Shown here piece by piece: positions 1-10,347 of a stretch of DNA of 53,696 nt (position 1 is its first letter; each line of letters starts with the position of its first letter). The notes under the pieces were generated by a model. It had not been told where the DNA came from and did not search any database. It was given only the letters and a program-made list of their open reading frames with translations. Both the position numbers and the translations under genes were made by a program. Source of the DNA: Mesostigma viride (taxonomy: Eukaryota > Streptophyta > Mesostigmatophyceae > Mesostigmatales > Mesostigmataceae); the NCBI GenBank assembly GCA_009746045.1, contig RPFO01002024.1, positions 1-53,696 of the forward strand, written 5' to 3'.

Positions 1-492
1 AACACACACACCCCCAAAAAAAAAGGGGAATGGATTTTCGACGACAAAAAGCGGCCGTAACAGCCGCAGTATGGAAGAAACATGAAAAGACGGGTCAGGG
101 AACGTGGGGACGCACTCCTCCACTTTCCCCGCGGGCATTCGGCTTTCTTGCAAACGGAAACAGAACGCACCCACCCCCGGTCCGCGGCTCTTCCTCGGCG
201 TAATCGCTCCACACCTTTCTCGCCTCTCAAGGCGGGTCATTCCGACTTCGTCGAACCGACGGACGCATCCGCCTCGTCGGGGGTTCAGCGTGGACGCGAC
301 TCACGCGCTTCACTAACACCGCAGCGGTGTCCACGGGGTCTAAATCATCCTCCCGCCTGGGGCCGACGTCAGCCGGGTCATCCACGCGGTTCCAAGCGCG
401 TCGTACCGCGCGCGCCTTCGCTCGGGCAACTCGTTTCCGAGGCGACTGTGGCGGGACACAGCGTCCCTTCCCCAGACATACACGGAAAACAT
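1..492 (-). pseudogene. Broken copy of the zinc-finger protein gene
   Basis: Degraded second copy of the gene at 29116-29691. The start codon corresponds to 490-492. The reading frame is broken by many single-base indels, and the 3' end is lost at the window edge in the low-complexity first 30 bases. Neither the CxxC pair nor the HxxC pair can be read in one continuous frame. The indels are of both signs and often in short homopolymers, which fits raw long-read error better than evolution. Confidence 0.8.
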
Positions 493-494
493 AA

Positions 495-1852
495 TTACAG
501 CAGGCCCGCGAAACGCGTTCAGTTGCGAGTAGCGCGCGAGGCTTGCGAGCGTCCTCGCCCGTTACTCTTCTCTTCTTCCGGTACGCAGTTGGCACGTGGA
601 AGTTGGGCAACCCGGAGGCGCTCGAGCCCGCCCGCATGGAGTTCGCGACCCGGACAAGATGTCCGCTCCGCCCTTGACGCTGCAGAACGGACCGAACTTG
701 GCGTTTCGGCGTTTCCACGAGCTGCCGTCCGCCGCGACGATATACGGGTCACACGATCTTGGCGTCAGGTTCGGACGGATCACTTGTGAAGAACAGGCTC
801 CGTAGCCCGGGCCGCACGACGGCCTGAGGGAGTCGTGACGTCGCGATAATCGGTGTTCATCATGTCGGCCATCGTTTCACGGCTGTCCGAAGGTGCCGTC
901 CACCATGGCGAGGCCCCGTGGTTCACCTCCACCAGATCGTCTGGTTTGAGAATGGTTGACCGCATACGGATTGAACGCCAAACAGGTCCCTCTTGATGAA
1001 GTCGCGAATCCTGTTTGTTGACGGCATCCTCACCCCCAAGTCTGTTTAAACCGTTGTATATGTTTAGCGGCGAAGCCTTCACCTCGATGTTCGCGTATCG
1101 AGAGGAGAGATTAACTTGCTGATCGAGAATCGGTCGAAACATCCTATCCGCGTCCTCGTTGATACGCGGGAAGTGCGCTATTTTTTTTTCGATGGTTGAA
1201 CACCTGGATTCCATTTGGCTGTCCCGTACGCTTGGAGTCCCGCGCCACCACCGCGATATAGCCATCTTCGATTTCTCGGATCAGTTCGTAGAGAAATCGT
1301 CGGGAATTCAGTCCAGTTTCGCTAGGGGTTTTCTTCGATGCAGCGTTTAATGGGATTACGGTTGAGATATACCGCGTAGTTGACTTGCTCCCCTTTTAAT
1401 TTGTTCTTTGGTTCCGAACTTCTGATATTTTCCCGCGTTGACGATTTATAGCGGTATTGTCTCTCCCAAGGCGCGAACGCCCCTCAGCAGTTCAACGATT
1501 TTCCCGAGCTCCCTTTCTGCTCGTATCCAATACCCCGGCCCTCGTGGCGTTTCGCGACGCGCTCGTTGATGCGCGAATGGCGTTCGCAAGGCCATGTCGT
1601 AACGTATGACGCTCGAGACGAAACTCTCTCGCAATTTCGTCTTGAACGTGTCATCCGAGTCGAGAATGTTGTACTTGTAAATTTCGCCTCCCGACCGTGA
1701 ATTTAACAATCAGGGACGTAGGTGCGAATTTTTTGACAAGCTCGTACGGCTGTGAATATTTTTGGGCCAGATCCTCGACTCGGCGCCTGCACTGAGGGGA
1801 GGGCCCGTCGGAGTGGCCACGTGGGTAAAGAAAGGTACGAGCTCCCGGACAT
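495..1852 (-). pseudogene. Broken copy of the 451-residue basic-tailed protein gene
   Basis: Second copy of the gene at 29694-31049, start codon at 1850-1852. The frame is broken repeatedly, so only short pieces of the protein can be read. The nucleotide match to the intact copy stays obvious throughout, including the A-run of the promoter just upstream near 1873-1880. Confidence 0.8.
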
Positions 1853-1884
1853 GCTCGTATAGTGTTTGACGAGAAAAAAAACGT

Positions 1885-3112
1885 TTACCTCCTCCTCCTC
1901 GTCGTCCTTCTTCACGGCCTGGCCCCTCCCACGTGGAATTTGCGCCCTCCCTTCCCCGCCCGTCGTCACCCGCCTCCCAAAAGGGTCCAGGTCCACCGCT
2001 TCGTTGGCCAATAAGGACCGAACTTGGCCTTCGGATTTCCACCAAACTCCGTCCGCGGCCACGATGACGGATCTACGATCTTCGCCTTTTTCCGTACTGC
2101 TGGGTCCGCGTCCGTAGGAAAACACCGCGAATCCTTCCCCGCAGCTGGGTTGAGGCAGACCGCTGACCCTCTGATCGCGACCATCAGCTTCCTGAGGTAC
2201 CCGGGCATGTCCTCGGCGCTACCGTTCTCTATCGATTTGAGCGCGATATCCGTGACGGCCCATGCGTCGATCGCGTTCAAGATGGCGATGCGGGAGTCTG
2301 TTGAACGCGAGATGTCTCGTCGGATGAAAGGGGATCAACGGAATTGTCAAAAGCGTCTCCGGGGACCAATTTTTTGATCCGCTCTTGATGACGGCGCGAA
2401 TTTTGCGATGCTGATTTCGCCGGACCCGATTTGGTAAATGATCCTCGCCGGCTGACAGTCGTCGGACGCCTCGGTCGTGCCTCCACTCGCAAGGTTTACA
2501 TCGGAGAGATCGGTGGGAGCCGGGATCTTGATTGTCACCTCGATGCCCGTGATATCTGCCCCGTCCGCGGAATTTTGCCCTCGGTTGGTCGGTAACGGGG
2601 AAAGTCCCGGGCTCGGGACCATGATAGTCTTATCCGCTCGGCTCTCTCCAACAACGTCCGCGGGATGCGGTGAAGGTAACTGTTTCGCCCCGTGCCGTTA
2701 TTTGTAGGTCGCCACGAACCCTCGCAACGCGGTCGCGATCTTGCCCACCTCCTTGACGTTCTGTCGTCAGGAGATTGGAACTCGTGACGTTTCTCACGGC
2801 GCTCGTTGAAATCGCGCATCATGTTCGTCAAGATGTCGTACAGGTACACCCGCGGCGATTGAAACGCCCGAGTCTGTCCTTGAGCCCCCCCGCCGCGTCC
2901 AACATGTTGAAGTGATGAGCGGCGCTCCTCGACCTTGAACTGCAAGTCGGGGATGTACGTCCTCATTTTTGGATGTCGTACGCGGTGACACCTTGGTGGC
3001 GAGGTCGTTGATGCGCGCCTGGGTCTGGGAGAGCGGGATGTTGCGTGGCGACCGACGTGTGAAACGGGTACGCGGATGGAGTGTACCGGTCGGGAACCCG
3101 GCTTGTGGCCAT
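1885..3112 (-). pseudogene. Broken copy of the 409-residue paralogous protein gene
   Basis: Second copy of the gene at 31081-32310, start codon at 3110-3112. It has many scattered indels; segments of the C-terminal conserved region and of the central region are readable in different frames. The same judgement applies as for its neighbours: probable sequence error at a contig end, with real decay as the alternative. Confidence 0.8.
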
Positions 3113-3191
3113 CGAAACTGTATAGTATCGTACCAGAAAAAAAAGCGCGTTCAGGAGGGGTCGAAGTTCTCCCGAGTGGATGGTATCCCCG

Positions 3192-3764
3192 ATGCCTCCC
3201 AAGAAAAAGGACCCGCCTCCCGCCGCCGCCGCTCCGCTCCCACGGCCGCTACCAAGACGCGGTCTGGACGAGCCGTCAAGGCGCCCCAACGCTTCGAACC
3301 CGACGAGACGCCGCTCGATGATTTCGCGGAAGACGAGTACGAGTCCGACGACCCGGAGGGCGACCGAATCCGCGACGACGAACTCAGCGAGGAGAATCGG
3401 AAGACGACGACGAGGACGAAGGGTTCGTACGACAGCAGTTTCATCAACGACGACGAGGAGGAGGACAGGTCGAGAGTGGACACGGACGCGAACGAGGAGG
3501 AATTGACGGAGACGGAGACCGAGGAGGACGACACGGACGTCCCGCTAGAGCCCGACACGGAATCCGAGTCCGAAGATGAGTGGGGGGGAGAGGAAGAGCC
3601 CCCTCCGCAACGGACGCGAAAACTGAAGAACGCCCCTCGCAAAACCTCCGACCGCCCGCCCGCTCCGGTCGTCCGAACCGCCCAAATCCGCCCGACCGCC
3701 AAACGGGGAGATCCGAAGACAGCGAGCTGGTCCTGTTCCAACGCCCAAACTCGTCAAGTGGTAG
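3192..3764 (+). pseudogene. Broken copy of the acidic protein gene
   Basis: Second copy of the plus-strand acidic gene at 32391-32969. The start codon aligns at 3192 and the stop at 3762-3764. Several indels (for example around 3235, 3395 and 3655-3690) shift the frame, although long pieces of the Asp/Glu-rich middle remain readable. Confidence 0.8.
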
Positions 3765-3768
3765 CCGG

Positions 3769-5141
3769 TCAATCCGCCCCTACAAGTACGCGAGGCCGGA
3801 CGTCTCTTCCAACTCCTGGTTCACGTTCTTGATGTACTCCTGGTTCGTCCGGAGCGCCGCGTACGCGACCGCCGCGGATTTCTCGCCGACGTCCACCTCG
3901 ACGTCCGCCGACCCGACCTTCGCGGGCCGCTCCACGCGGAACCCTTCGACCCACCCGCGCTCCTCGAGGATCGAGTTCGTCGCCTGTTCGGTCGCATCCC
4001 GAACGGCGCGGATCTGCCGTCCGTGATGTCGCGTAGTCGCGTCGTCAATGAAATCCTCTCCGATCAACCGGCCCTCGGTTTTGTCCGCGTACGTCGGGAT
4101 GTTCTGGAACACCTTGGTCTCGCTCGTCCGCGTGTGCACGTGCAGGTCCTGGTTCGCGTGCGTCGCCGTGCCCATCCTCTCGCCGTCCGCGTTGGACACC
4201 AGGTTCTCGCGCGTCCTCTCGTTCGCCGGCGGCCGCATCACGGCATGTGTTGACCCACCGTCACCGGCGTGAACAGCGCGTTTTCCACGGGCCGGTGTGC
4301 GAGTTCTCGATGATCGCGGACCGCCGGGCGTCCACGCGCGTGAAGGAGGGGTCCGCGTATCGCACGCCGTCTCCTGCCCTCCGGCATCGTGGACCGCGAT
4401 CGTCGACAAGGGCAGAGAGCGTTCCGGGAGTACGCTCATCTGAAGATCCCGGGGTCGTCCCTGCGCACGTTGCTCTCGTTCCCGGTCTCCGGCGGCCGGT
4501 CCTCCATCCCCGACCGGTTGGCACGGTTCGTCGGATCCAATACGACGAAACGGTTTTTCCAAGTGCGCTTGCTGGGGGTTGGGTTTCCGCACCATGATCT
4601 GGTCCTGCGGCTGCGTCCAGTTCTTGGACAGGATGGCAGAGGCTTCCAACATAAGATTGTCTCTCGCGCCCCCCGCCGCGAACACCTCTTGCATGCCGAA
4701 CATGCGGTCGGGGCCGGCAGGGCCGGTCATCTCGGACACCGTCGCCACGGGTTTCGACGTCCACGGCTCCGGACCGGGCACTTTCGACATCGCGCCCGCG
4801 CGGATGGGAGCGGTGGAGATGTTCTCGAAGGTGGAGTAGCTGGGAACGTAGCCTTTGGGCGGCAGGGCGTGCAATTTGATCGCGGAACTGTTGCGACCGT
4901 ACCCCATGGTCGGCTTCATCGACGGCCCCGTGGTGTAGTCGGGAGGTTCGGCGCCGTACCCCCCTCGGCTGCTGGTGAACGAGGGGAAGGCCTGGTAGCC
5001 GTCGGGGAGGTCCCTGACGGCGCTTCGGGCGATCGCGCTGACCGGTTGGTCCGCGGCGATGTCCGCGTCCGTGCGCGACTTTGGAGGCACGGGACGCATA
5101 AGAAACCCCGAAAGCGCTACGATAGACAGAGCGGCCAACAT
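3769..5141 (-). pseudogene. Frame-disrupted copy of the membrane-anchored protein gene
   Basis: Second copy of the gene at 32974-34356, start codon at 5139-5141. The N-terminal part, about 170 residues including the hydrophobic anchor, is identical to the intact copy. Indels appear from about 4555 downward (an extra T in a T-run near 4553-4557, others near 4390-4480 and 4015-4045), so the C-terminal two-thirds is scrambled. This gene marks where the clean part of the left copy gives way to the noisy part. Confidence 0.8.
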
Positions 5142-5171
5142 GAATGACGTATAATAATCAACGAACTTTTA

Positions 5172-5510
5172 TTACACGGGTTTCTTTACGGGATCGGGAC
5201 GCAACGCGCTCGTGACGATCGGGAACTCGAGGTACCGATCCGTGCGTTTCATGCTGTCCCAAAACATGTGCTGATACGGAGCGGTATGTCGCTCGTCCGT
5301 GGTGATCGCCCTGTTCAAATTCGCCACGTGGACACCCCCCTTCAATCTCATGCTCTCGACCGACGGGTCCAATCTGCCCCCGAGCGCCACGTACGCGCGC
5401 AGTTGGTCGTCGGTCACGGGGTAATTCACGTTGTTGTCGAGCGCCATGTCCAACGTCCGCCCCATCTCTTCCTTGACGCCGGTCTCGGTGATGATGATCG
5501 TGGCGGACAT
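5172..5510 (-). CDS. Left copy of the 112-residue unknown viral protein
   Basis: Identical to the gene at 34387-34725, which carries the full description. It lies 23 bp downstream of the small secreted or membrane protein gene at 5534-5761, and its frame is intact. Confidence 0.6.
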   Translation of the reverse strand: MSATIIITETGVKEEMGRTLDMALDNNVNYPVTDDQLRAYVALGGRLDPSVESMRLKGGVHVANLNRAITTDERHTAPYQHMFWDSMKRTDRYLEFPIVTSALRPDPVKKPV

Positions 5511-5533
5511 GCGTGCGTCTCTATACATCTCCG

Positions 5534-5761
5534 TTAGAATAAATGCGGACCCAACCCGATCCTCTCCTCGGGTCGCCTGTTGAAGTCGAACGAGATCACA
5601 GGGGGGATGGGCAAGGTCTTCCGCTCCATCGAATAGTAGACGCGGCTGTCTTCCGGATACGGGGTGGAGGGGACGCCGCCCGGCGGCGTTCGGTCCTTCG
5701 CCCATTCGGCGCACGACAACACCGCGACGAGCACGAGCAGCGCGATCGCGGGAAGGTTCAT
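5534..5761 (-). CDS. Left copy of the small signal-anchored protein
   Basis: Identical to 34749-34976. A 75-residue protein with a hydrophobic N-terminus. Frame intact. A TATAC core lies 6 to 12 bp upstream of the start codon, as in the other copy. Confidence 0.6.
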   Translation of the reverse strand: MNLPAIALLVLVAVLSCAEWAKDRTPPGGVPSTPYPEDSRVYYSMERKTLPIPPVISFDFNRRPEERIGLGPHLF

Positions 5762-5774
5762 GATTCGTATACTA

Positions 5775-6302
5775 CTACACGGACACCAAAAAATCGGGGC
5801 GACTCATCCTGTTGAGGATCTCCGTCCTGGCCAGATCGCGGAGGGCCGGCGGCACGTTGTTCATGACGTAATTCTCGACGCCTTTCGACGTCTTGGGTAG
5901 CGGCGGGCCGGAAGCGAGGACTTCCTGCAGGGAATCCTTCTCCTCTCGGCGGTACTCCTCCGGCAACTCGCGGACGGCGGTGCACATCTTCGCGTGGACG
6001 ACGCCGTCCTCGCGGAGGTGGTACCCGGCGTTATGCCACGCCGCGTCGCGGGAGAGGACGTAGATGCGATCCCGCAGCGGATCGATCCATCCCTTGGCCA
6101 TCCGTTTCCCGAGATCGTAATGGAACAGGGTGTCGGCCGCCTCCTTGTTCATGGAATCCGATCGCATGACGTCGCAATTCGCGGGAACGGGACCCTCGTA
6201 GGCCTTTCCGCAGTACCCGACGACAGAGCAGCGACTCGTGTCGATGCAGCACGCGTCTTTGGCGCATTGATCGAGGTCGACGAACACCCACGCGCGCGCC
6301 AT
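5775..6302 (-). CDS. Left copy of the PIN/NYN-like protein
   Basis: Identical to 34990-35517, where the motifs are described. Frame intact, with start at 6300-6302. A longer frame opens at 6374 but would overlap the end of the next gene upstream. Confidence 0.6.
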   Translation of the reverse strand: MARAWVFVDLDQCAKDACCIDTSRCSVVGYCGKAYEGPVPANCDVMRSDSMNKEAADTLFHYDLGKRMAKGWIDPLRDRIYVLSRDAAWHNAGYHLREDGVVHAKMCTAVRELPEEYRREEKDSLQEVLASGPPLPKTSKGVENYVMNNVPPALRDLARTEILNRMSRPDFLVSV

Positions 6303-6357
6303 CGACCCTTTGTCATCATAGCGCAATAAAAATCGCCTCCGGATACCGCACTCTCGC

Positions 6358-6740
6358 TCAAAACCCGTCGTCATCCTCGTAGGTGGACGGACCCGGATTC
6401 TCCTCGGGAACGGGATGTTCGGCGACGTAGTCCGTCCAGAACTTCCGTTTGTTCTCTGCGGTCGCGGGGAGGTTCGCGTCCCGGAGATAGTCGTCGGTCA
6501 GCTTCTTGGCCATCTTGAGCGCCGACTTGTAGTCCCCCCGATGATCTTGTGAACCCGCTTGCTGAACCCGACCCAGTCCTCGATCCGGTTGTACGCCTCC
6601 CTCCCCGCCTCCATCTTCGCGATCGGGACGATGTGCTTTCGCTTGTTCTTCGTGAGGTCCGCGGACGTGAGTCCGCCGGGGGTCTTTTGAGCGACGCCGT
6701 GGTAGACCTGGCGATACGATCCCTCCCGATGCTGTGCCAT
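6358..6740 (-). CDS. Left copy of the frame-interrupted small protein
   Basis: Same as 35573-35955, including the break at a run of six C (6534-6539). The two copies therefore share the same apparent one-base deletion, so both were derived from the same consensus or the shift is real. Confidence 0.55.
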
Positions 6741-6791
6741 TCTTACCCACGATCTTTCATTTTTTTCGGCGCGGCTTGGACGCGGACGAAA

Positions 6792-6965
6792 ATGTGTGCG
6801 TCTCTCCCAACCACCATGTATATCTTCCTCGCGGTGTCCATGAGTATGACCTTGTACATGGTGTGGAGGTACGCGGTGTACGGTCCGAGCGTGGCGGAAG
6901 ACTTCTCGGAGCCCGACCCGGAATCGGCCCTGCTCGACATATCCACGTCGTCAGGAGACGACTAG
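6792..6965 (+). CDS. Left copy of the 57-residue single-TM protein
   Basis: Identical to 36007-36180: a short protein with one N-terminal membrane segment and an acidic tail. It runs convergently into the transposase C-terminus with a 15-bp overlap. Confidence 0.5.
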   Translation: MCASLPTTMYIFLAVSMSMTLYMVWRYAVYGPSVAEDFSEPDPESALLDISTSSGDD

Positions 6966-8530
6966 CCTCGTGTACGCGTCGGGCAGCCGGTCCACTTCCT
7001 CGTCTGTCAAGGGTTTGACGGCGTGGAGCGCGCGGTCGGACGCGAGGAGCATGGCCAAAGGGTCCGCCTTCCCCCGGACGAATTGCAGCAAGAATTTGTC
7101 GCGACGATCCTCGTCCGCCATCCACAGCCGTTGTCTCTCTTCGGCCGCCTTCGCTCCTTTGCTGTTTCGATCGGCCGCCCTCTCGGCCACCAGTTGCTTT
7201 CGTGCGTTCTCGTTGTCCCGCATGACCCGACGGGCGTTGTCCGCGGCGAGGACTCGTCGCGCTCTCCTGTCCCTGACCCGGTTGACCGTGACGTGCTTCA
7301 CGTCCGGATCGCCGGGGACGGACACGCCGATCCAAGGGTTGTGCACGGCGCCGGGGGCGGGGCCGAGACGACCACGGCCTCGACCCAGTCGTCGCGTCCC
7401 ATGAGCCGGACCTCGACTTCGTCGCGCGCTCGGTACTCGGACGCCTGCTTCCGCCCGCACTCGACGATCTTGTCCGATCCCTCCTTCCACACTTCGCGTA
7501 CGTGCCCGCTCTTCGCGTTTTTCTCCGTGTCGCACGTCCTCCGGACGGGGATGCGGAAGTCCATCCCCTCCCTCCCCGCTTTTCCCGGATACGCGTGCTC
7601 GATCGGCATGCGATGGGAGTAATCCCGATACGAGACCGAGCGACCGACGCGCGCCTCTTGTCGCTCCTTCTTGGACGGGTCCTCGTATTTTCCGTCCACG
7701 AACTGGGCCATGCATCCTCGACGGACGGGGAGCAAGACGTCTGGCGCGCTCGGCGCGCTCACGTCCTGTATCGTCTCCTTCTCCTCCTTGTCTCTGTCGA
7801 GGACCACGGGGACCACGTTCTTCTCCACGCTCCTGTACCCCGAACACAGCATGTAGTTTTTGATCGCGTGCGGCCGGATCATCGCGTGGAAGGCGTTGAT
7901 GATGACGTACGAGAGGTTGAGCCGCGTGCGGCCCACCCGGGCGGACTCTCGTCGGATGAAATGTTTCGCGGTGTTGAAGGCCAGCTCGATGGGGTTGAAC
8001 TCGGGGAGAAGGGAGGCAGAAACACCAGCGCGGGTCTGCGATCTTGGAAACGTCTGTACGTCGGCGGATGCAAGAGCGCGTCTCCGCCCCCCCGCTTCCG
8101 TAGCAGCAGAGCGAACTCGCTCATTTCCCCGTCCGGGTAGACCCTGTTATCCCCCAACTCCTTGTTCTTCTGCCGCTGTTCGTTGGCGGGCTTGGCGTGG
8201 ACGGCGGCGCCGTCCATGATGATCGTCTTCCCTTGCACGAAGCCGTCCGGGAGCGACTCCAAAAACCACTTGAAGACGGTCTTCGTGACCGGGAGCGGCG
8301 GCGCGCCGGCGTACTTGTCGGAGAAGTGTCGCCGAGCGATGTGGATGGGCAAGGCCTCCGTCCTGGTGACTGTCGTCTTACTGCGGAAGTCCTTCAAAAT
8401 ACCTTTGGCCAGCTCGGATCCTCGGAAATCCGTGTCGAGTTTGGGAGGATAGCCGTACACGTACGGCTCTTTCATATCGCGCAACTTCCCGTCCATCCAA
8501 TCGTCTCGTCCTTTGCAATGATGGACGATG
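6951..8530 (-). pseudogene. Transposase-like gene, N-terminally truncated at the junction
   Basis: This is the C-terminal part of the large IS630/Tc1-like transposase found whole at 36166-40111. It keeps the second catalytic-Asp segment (about 8210-8225) and the Pro-rich third catalytic segment (near 8000). It loses the helix-turn-helix and the first catalytic Asp because the sequence switches to unrelated DNA after 8530. It carries the same two frame breaks as the whole copy (G-run at 8003-8006 and near 7343-7362). It cannot encode an active transposase. Confidence 0.85.
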
Positions 8531-8852
8531 CGTGAACGACAAGTTCCTTCCCACCAACTCCGGTGCGGCCAACGCGAACACCGTCTACATGTGCTCGGGG
8601 CTTCTGGCGTCCGGCACGACGGACCAATACAAGCACATCATCTGCGGGAACGCCACCACGGCGGCGGGGAGCGCGAGGACCACGATCACGTACCCCGCGG
8701 GACGCGACTCGTCCATGCTCGTCGGGCGTCTGTTCCGCTACCGCGGGAGGTACGGCGACACGCTCGCCGAGGCCGCCTACGTGCTGGAGTTTGACATCCA
8801 CATACAGCAGGACACCATGGGGAGCTATTACGAGGTCGCGTCCCTCATTTGA
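8531..8852 (+). pseudogene. 3' fragment of a virion fibre-like gene
   Basis: The open frame runs from the junction at 8531 to a stop at 8850-8852, giving about 106 residues. The only in-frame start near the junction is a GTG at 8532, so the true 5' end is probably missing. The fragment is rich in Gly, Thr and Ser and alternates polar and hydrophobic residues, as expected for a beta-structured distal fibre or spike domain. The next gene, 34 bp downstream on the same strand, is a LamG-like fibre protein, which supports a host-attachment role. I do not recognise a named family. Confidence 0.55.
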
Positions 8853-8878
8853 GGCGCGCGAAATATGGCGCGTATGAG

Positions 8879-8883
8879 TATAC
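8879..8883 (+). promoter_or_regulatory. TATAC promoter core for the LamG-like fibre gene
   Basis: A TATAC pentamer ends 3 bp before the ATG at 8887. The same element sits within about 20 bp of many start codons in this window. Confidence 0.4.
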
Positions 8884-8886
8884 AGC

Positions 8887-10221
8887 ATGTCCGGGCGCTG
8901 GACTTGCAACGGGGTCCACATCAACGCCAAGTCGGGACAGGATTTCAGCATCACCGCGGACCAGGACACGCTGCGGTTCCGGCGGAGGGACCCGGACACG
9001 CACGCGGAGACGGACGTCTTCACGGTGGATTCGTCGGGGCGGGCGAAGATCCAGACCGTCGAAGTCGCGACCATCGACAACTACAACGGGAGCGAATGGG
9101 TCGCCTGGACCCCGTCGCCGACCACCAAGTCCGTCTACCAGTTCCAGACCCACCACGCCAAGTACAAGAGGTCCGGAAAGCACGTCACGCTCGCCTTCTC
9201 GTTCCAATTTTACGCGGGGCCTCGCGCCTTGTGGGAGTTCGACAACGGCGCGACGGACGGCGGGCCGGACGCCTTTCACGGACAGGCGGACACCTACGCC
9301 ACGAACGCCGCGTTGCCCGTACCCGACACTACCAAACCGTACAGTTCGGCCGTGTACATCCGCGGGTCGCACGCCTTGAACGTGTCCCGAGCGGACGAGG
9401 GCGTGAAGCTGTACACGAATTCCCTGAACGCGGGATTATTGCCCGTGTTGAACGGCGACCTTTCCTTGTCCGTGTGGTTCATGACGACCGACAACACGGC
9501 CCAGAACCAGGCCATCCTGAGCGCGGGGTCGGGCGCGGACTTCGCGCTCGACTTGCGATACAACCACGGCGGGGACGGGACCTTGAAATTCTTCCACTCG
9601 GGAAACACCTCCGCCTTTCGAGGAGCCGCTTGGACGCCCGCGAACAACACGTGGTACCATATCGTCGTCACGAGGTCCGCGAACGTCGTCGCGCTCTACG
9701 TGAACAACGGCGCGTCGCTGAACCTCGGCCCCTCGGCGGCGGGCGCGAAGGTGGCGATCCCCGCTTCCGCCACCGTCATGGCGGGGAGGAAGTTCGGGTC
9801 CGCCACCGACTACGTCCAAGGGTACGTCGACGACCTGGCGCTGTTCGATTACGTGTTGTCGGGGACGCAGATCGCCGCGCTGTACACCCGCGCCGCGTCC
9901 GGGACCTCCCTGGATTCCGACATCGACATCTCCGGGCTCCCCGCCGGGATCCCCACGACGGGCCTGGTGTTCCAATACCCACAGCTTTTGGAGAAGACGG
10001 CGGGCAGCAACGCGTTCCATCACGAGTACGCGGAAGAGCGCGACGCGACGACCTCCGGACCGACGATCTTCTGGGATACCAAGTCCGTCGTCACGGGAGT
10101 CGTCCGTGGCAAGGCGTCCGTCGTTGGCCAATCCGGTCAGAGCTACCTCCGGTTCTCGCTCCCCCAATTCCTGCCCGGCACGTGGACCGCGAACGGCGTG
10201 TTGGAATACGATGTCGACTGA
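8887..10221 (+). CDS. Virion fibre/lectin-like protein with a LamG/ConA-type domain
   Basis: A 444-residue protein. Residues about 115-340 read as a laminin-G/concanavalin-like jelly roll: an N-terminal segment around WEFDNGATDG, a central block beginning SLSVWFMT, the typical WYHIVVTRS strand followed by VALYVNN, and a closing YVDDLALFDYVLS strand. The N-terminal ~100 residues look like a beta-rich tail-fibre stem, and the last ~80 residues form another beta-rich region. No signal peptide or membrane segment is seen, which fits a virion surface protein assembled in the cytoplasm. Related lectin-like domains occur in MCP3 and in the fibre gene at 42301-45582. The likely role is binding host cell-surface glycans; this is inferred from fold resemblance only. 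Confidence 0.7.
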   Translation: MSGRWTCNGVHINAKSGQDFSITADQDTLRFRRRDPDTHAETDVFTVDSSGRAKIQTVEVATIDNYNGSEWVAWTPSPTTKSVYQFQTHHAKYKRSGKHVTLAFSFQFYAGPRALWEFDNGATDGGPDAFHGQADTYATNAALPVPDTTKPYSSAVYIRGSHALNVSRADEGVKLYTNSLNAGLLPVLNGDLSLSVWFMTTDNTAQNQAILSAGSGADFALDLRYNHGGDGTLKFFHSGNTSAFRGAAWTPANNTWYHIVVTRSANVVALYVNNGASLNLGPSAAGAKVAIPASATVMAGRKFGSATDYVQGYVDDLALFDYVLSGTQIAALYTRAASGTSLDSDIDISGLPAGIPTTGLVFQYPQLLEKTAGSNAFHHEYAEERDATTSGPTIFWDTKSVVTGVVRGKASVVGQSGQSYLRFSLPQFLPGTWTANGVLEYDVD

Positions 10222-10347
10222 TCGTGTCGGCTCGTCGGATCGATCGTGTCGGATCCGATCGTGTCGGCGAGTGGGGTACAAAGAAGAGGAGCGAGGCCCG
10301 CTTCGCTCCCTGCCATCTCTCTCCCGAGCGTCTCCATCTCTCCCATC

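Larger units (their letters stand above)
31..8530. repeat. Left copy of an ~8.5-kb direct repeat
   Basis: This stretch repeats 29239-37745 in the same orientation. From about 4650 to 8530 the offset is a constant 29,215 bp and the only base difference I found is G at 7700 against A at 36915, which is silent in the transposase frame. From 31 to about 4650 the copy carries dozens of scattered one- and two-base insertions and deletions. Similarity stops exactly after 8530. Bases 1-30 are low-complexity (CA-, C- and A-rich) and do not align. It could be a real tandem duplication, a concatemer junction, or an assembly artefact at a contig end. Confidence 0.95.

Noticed and set aside
1-8530. Circular genome closure
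   Set aside because: If the window were simply a circular genome overlapping itself, sequence after 37745 should match sequence after 8530. It does not, so a plain circle is excluded, though a mixture of forms is not.
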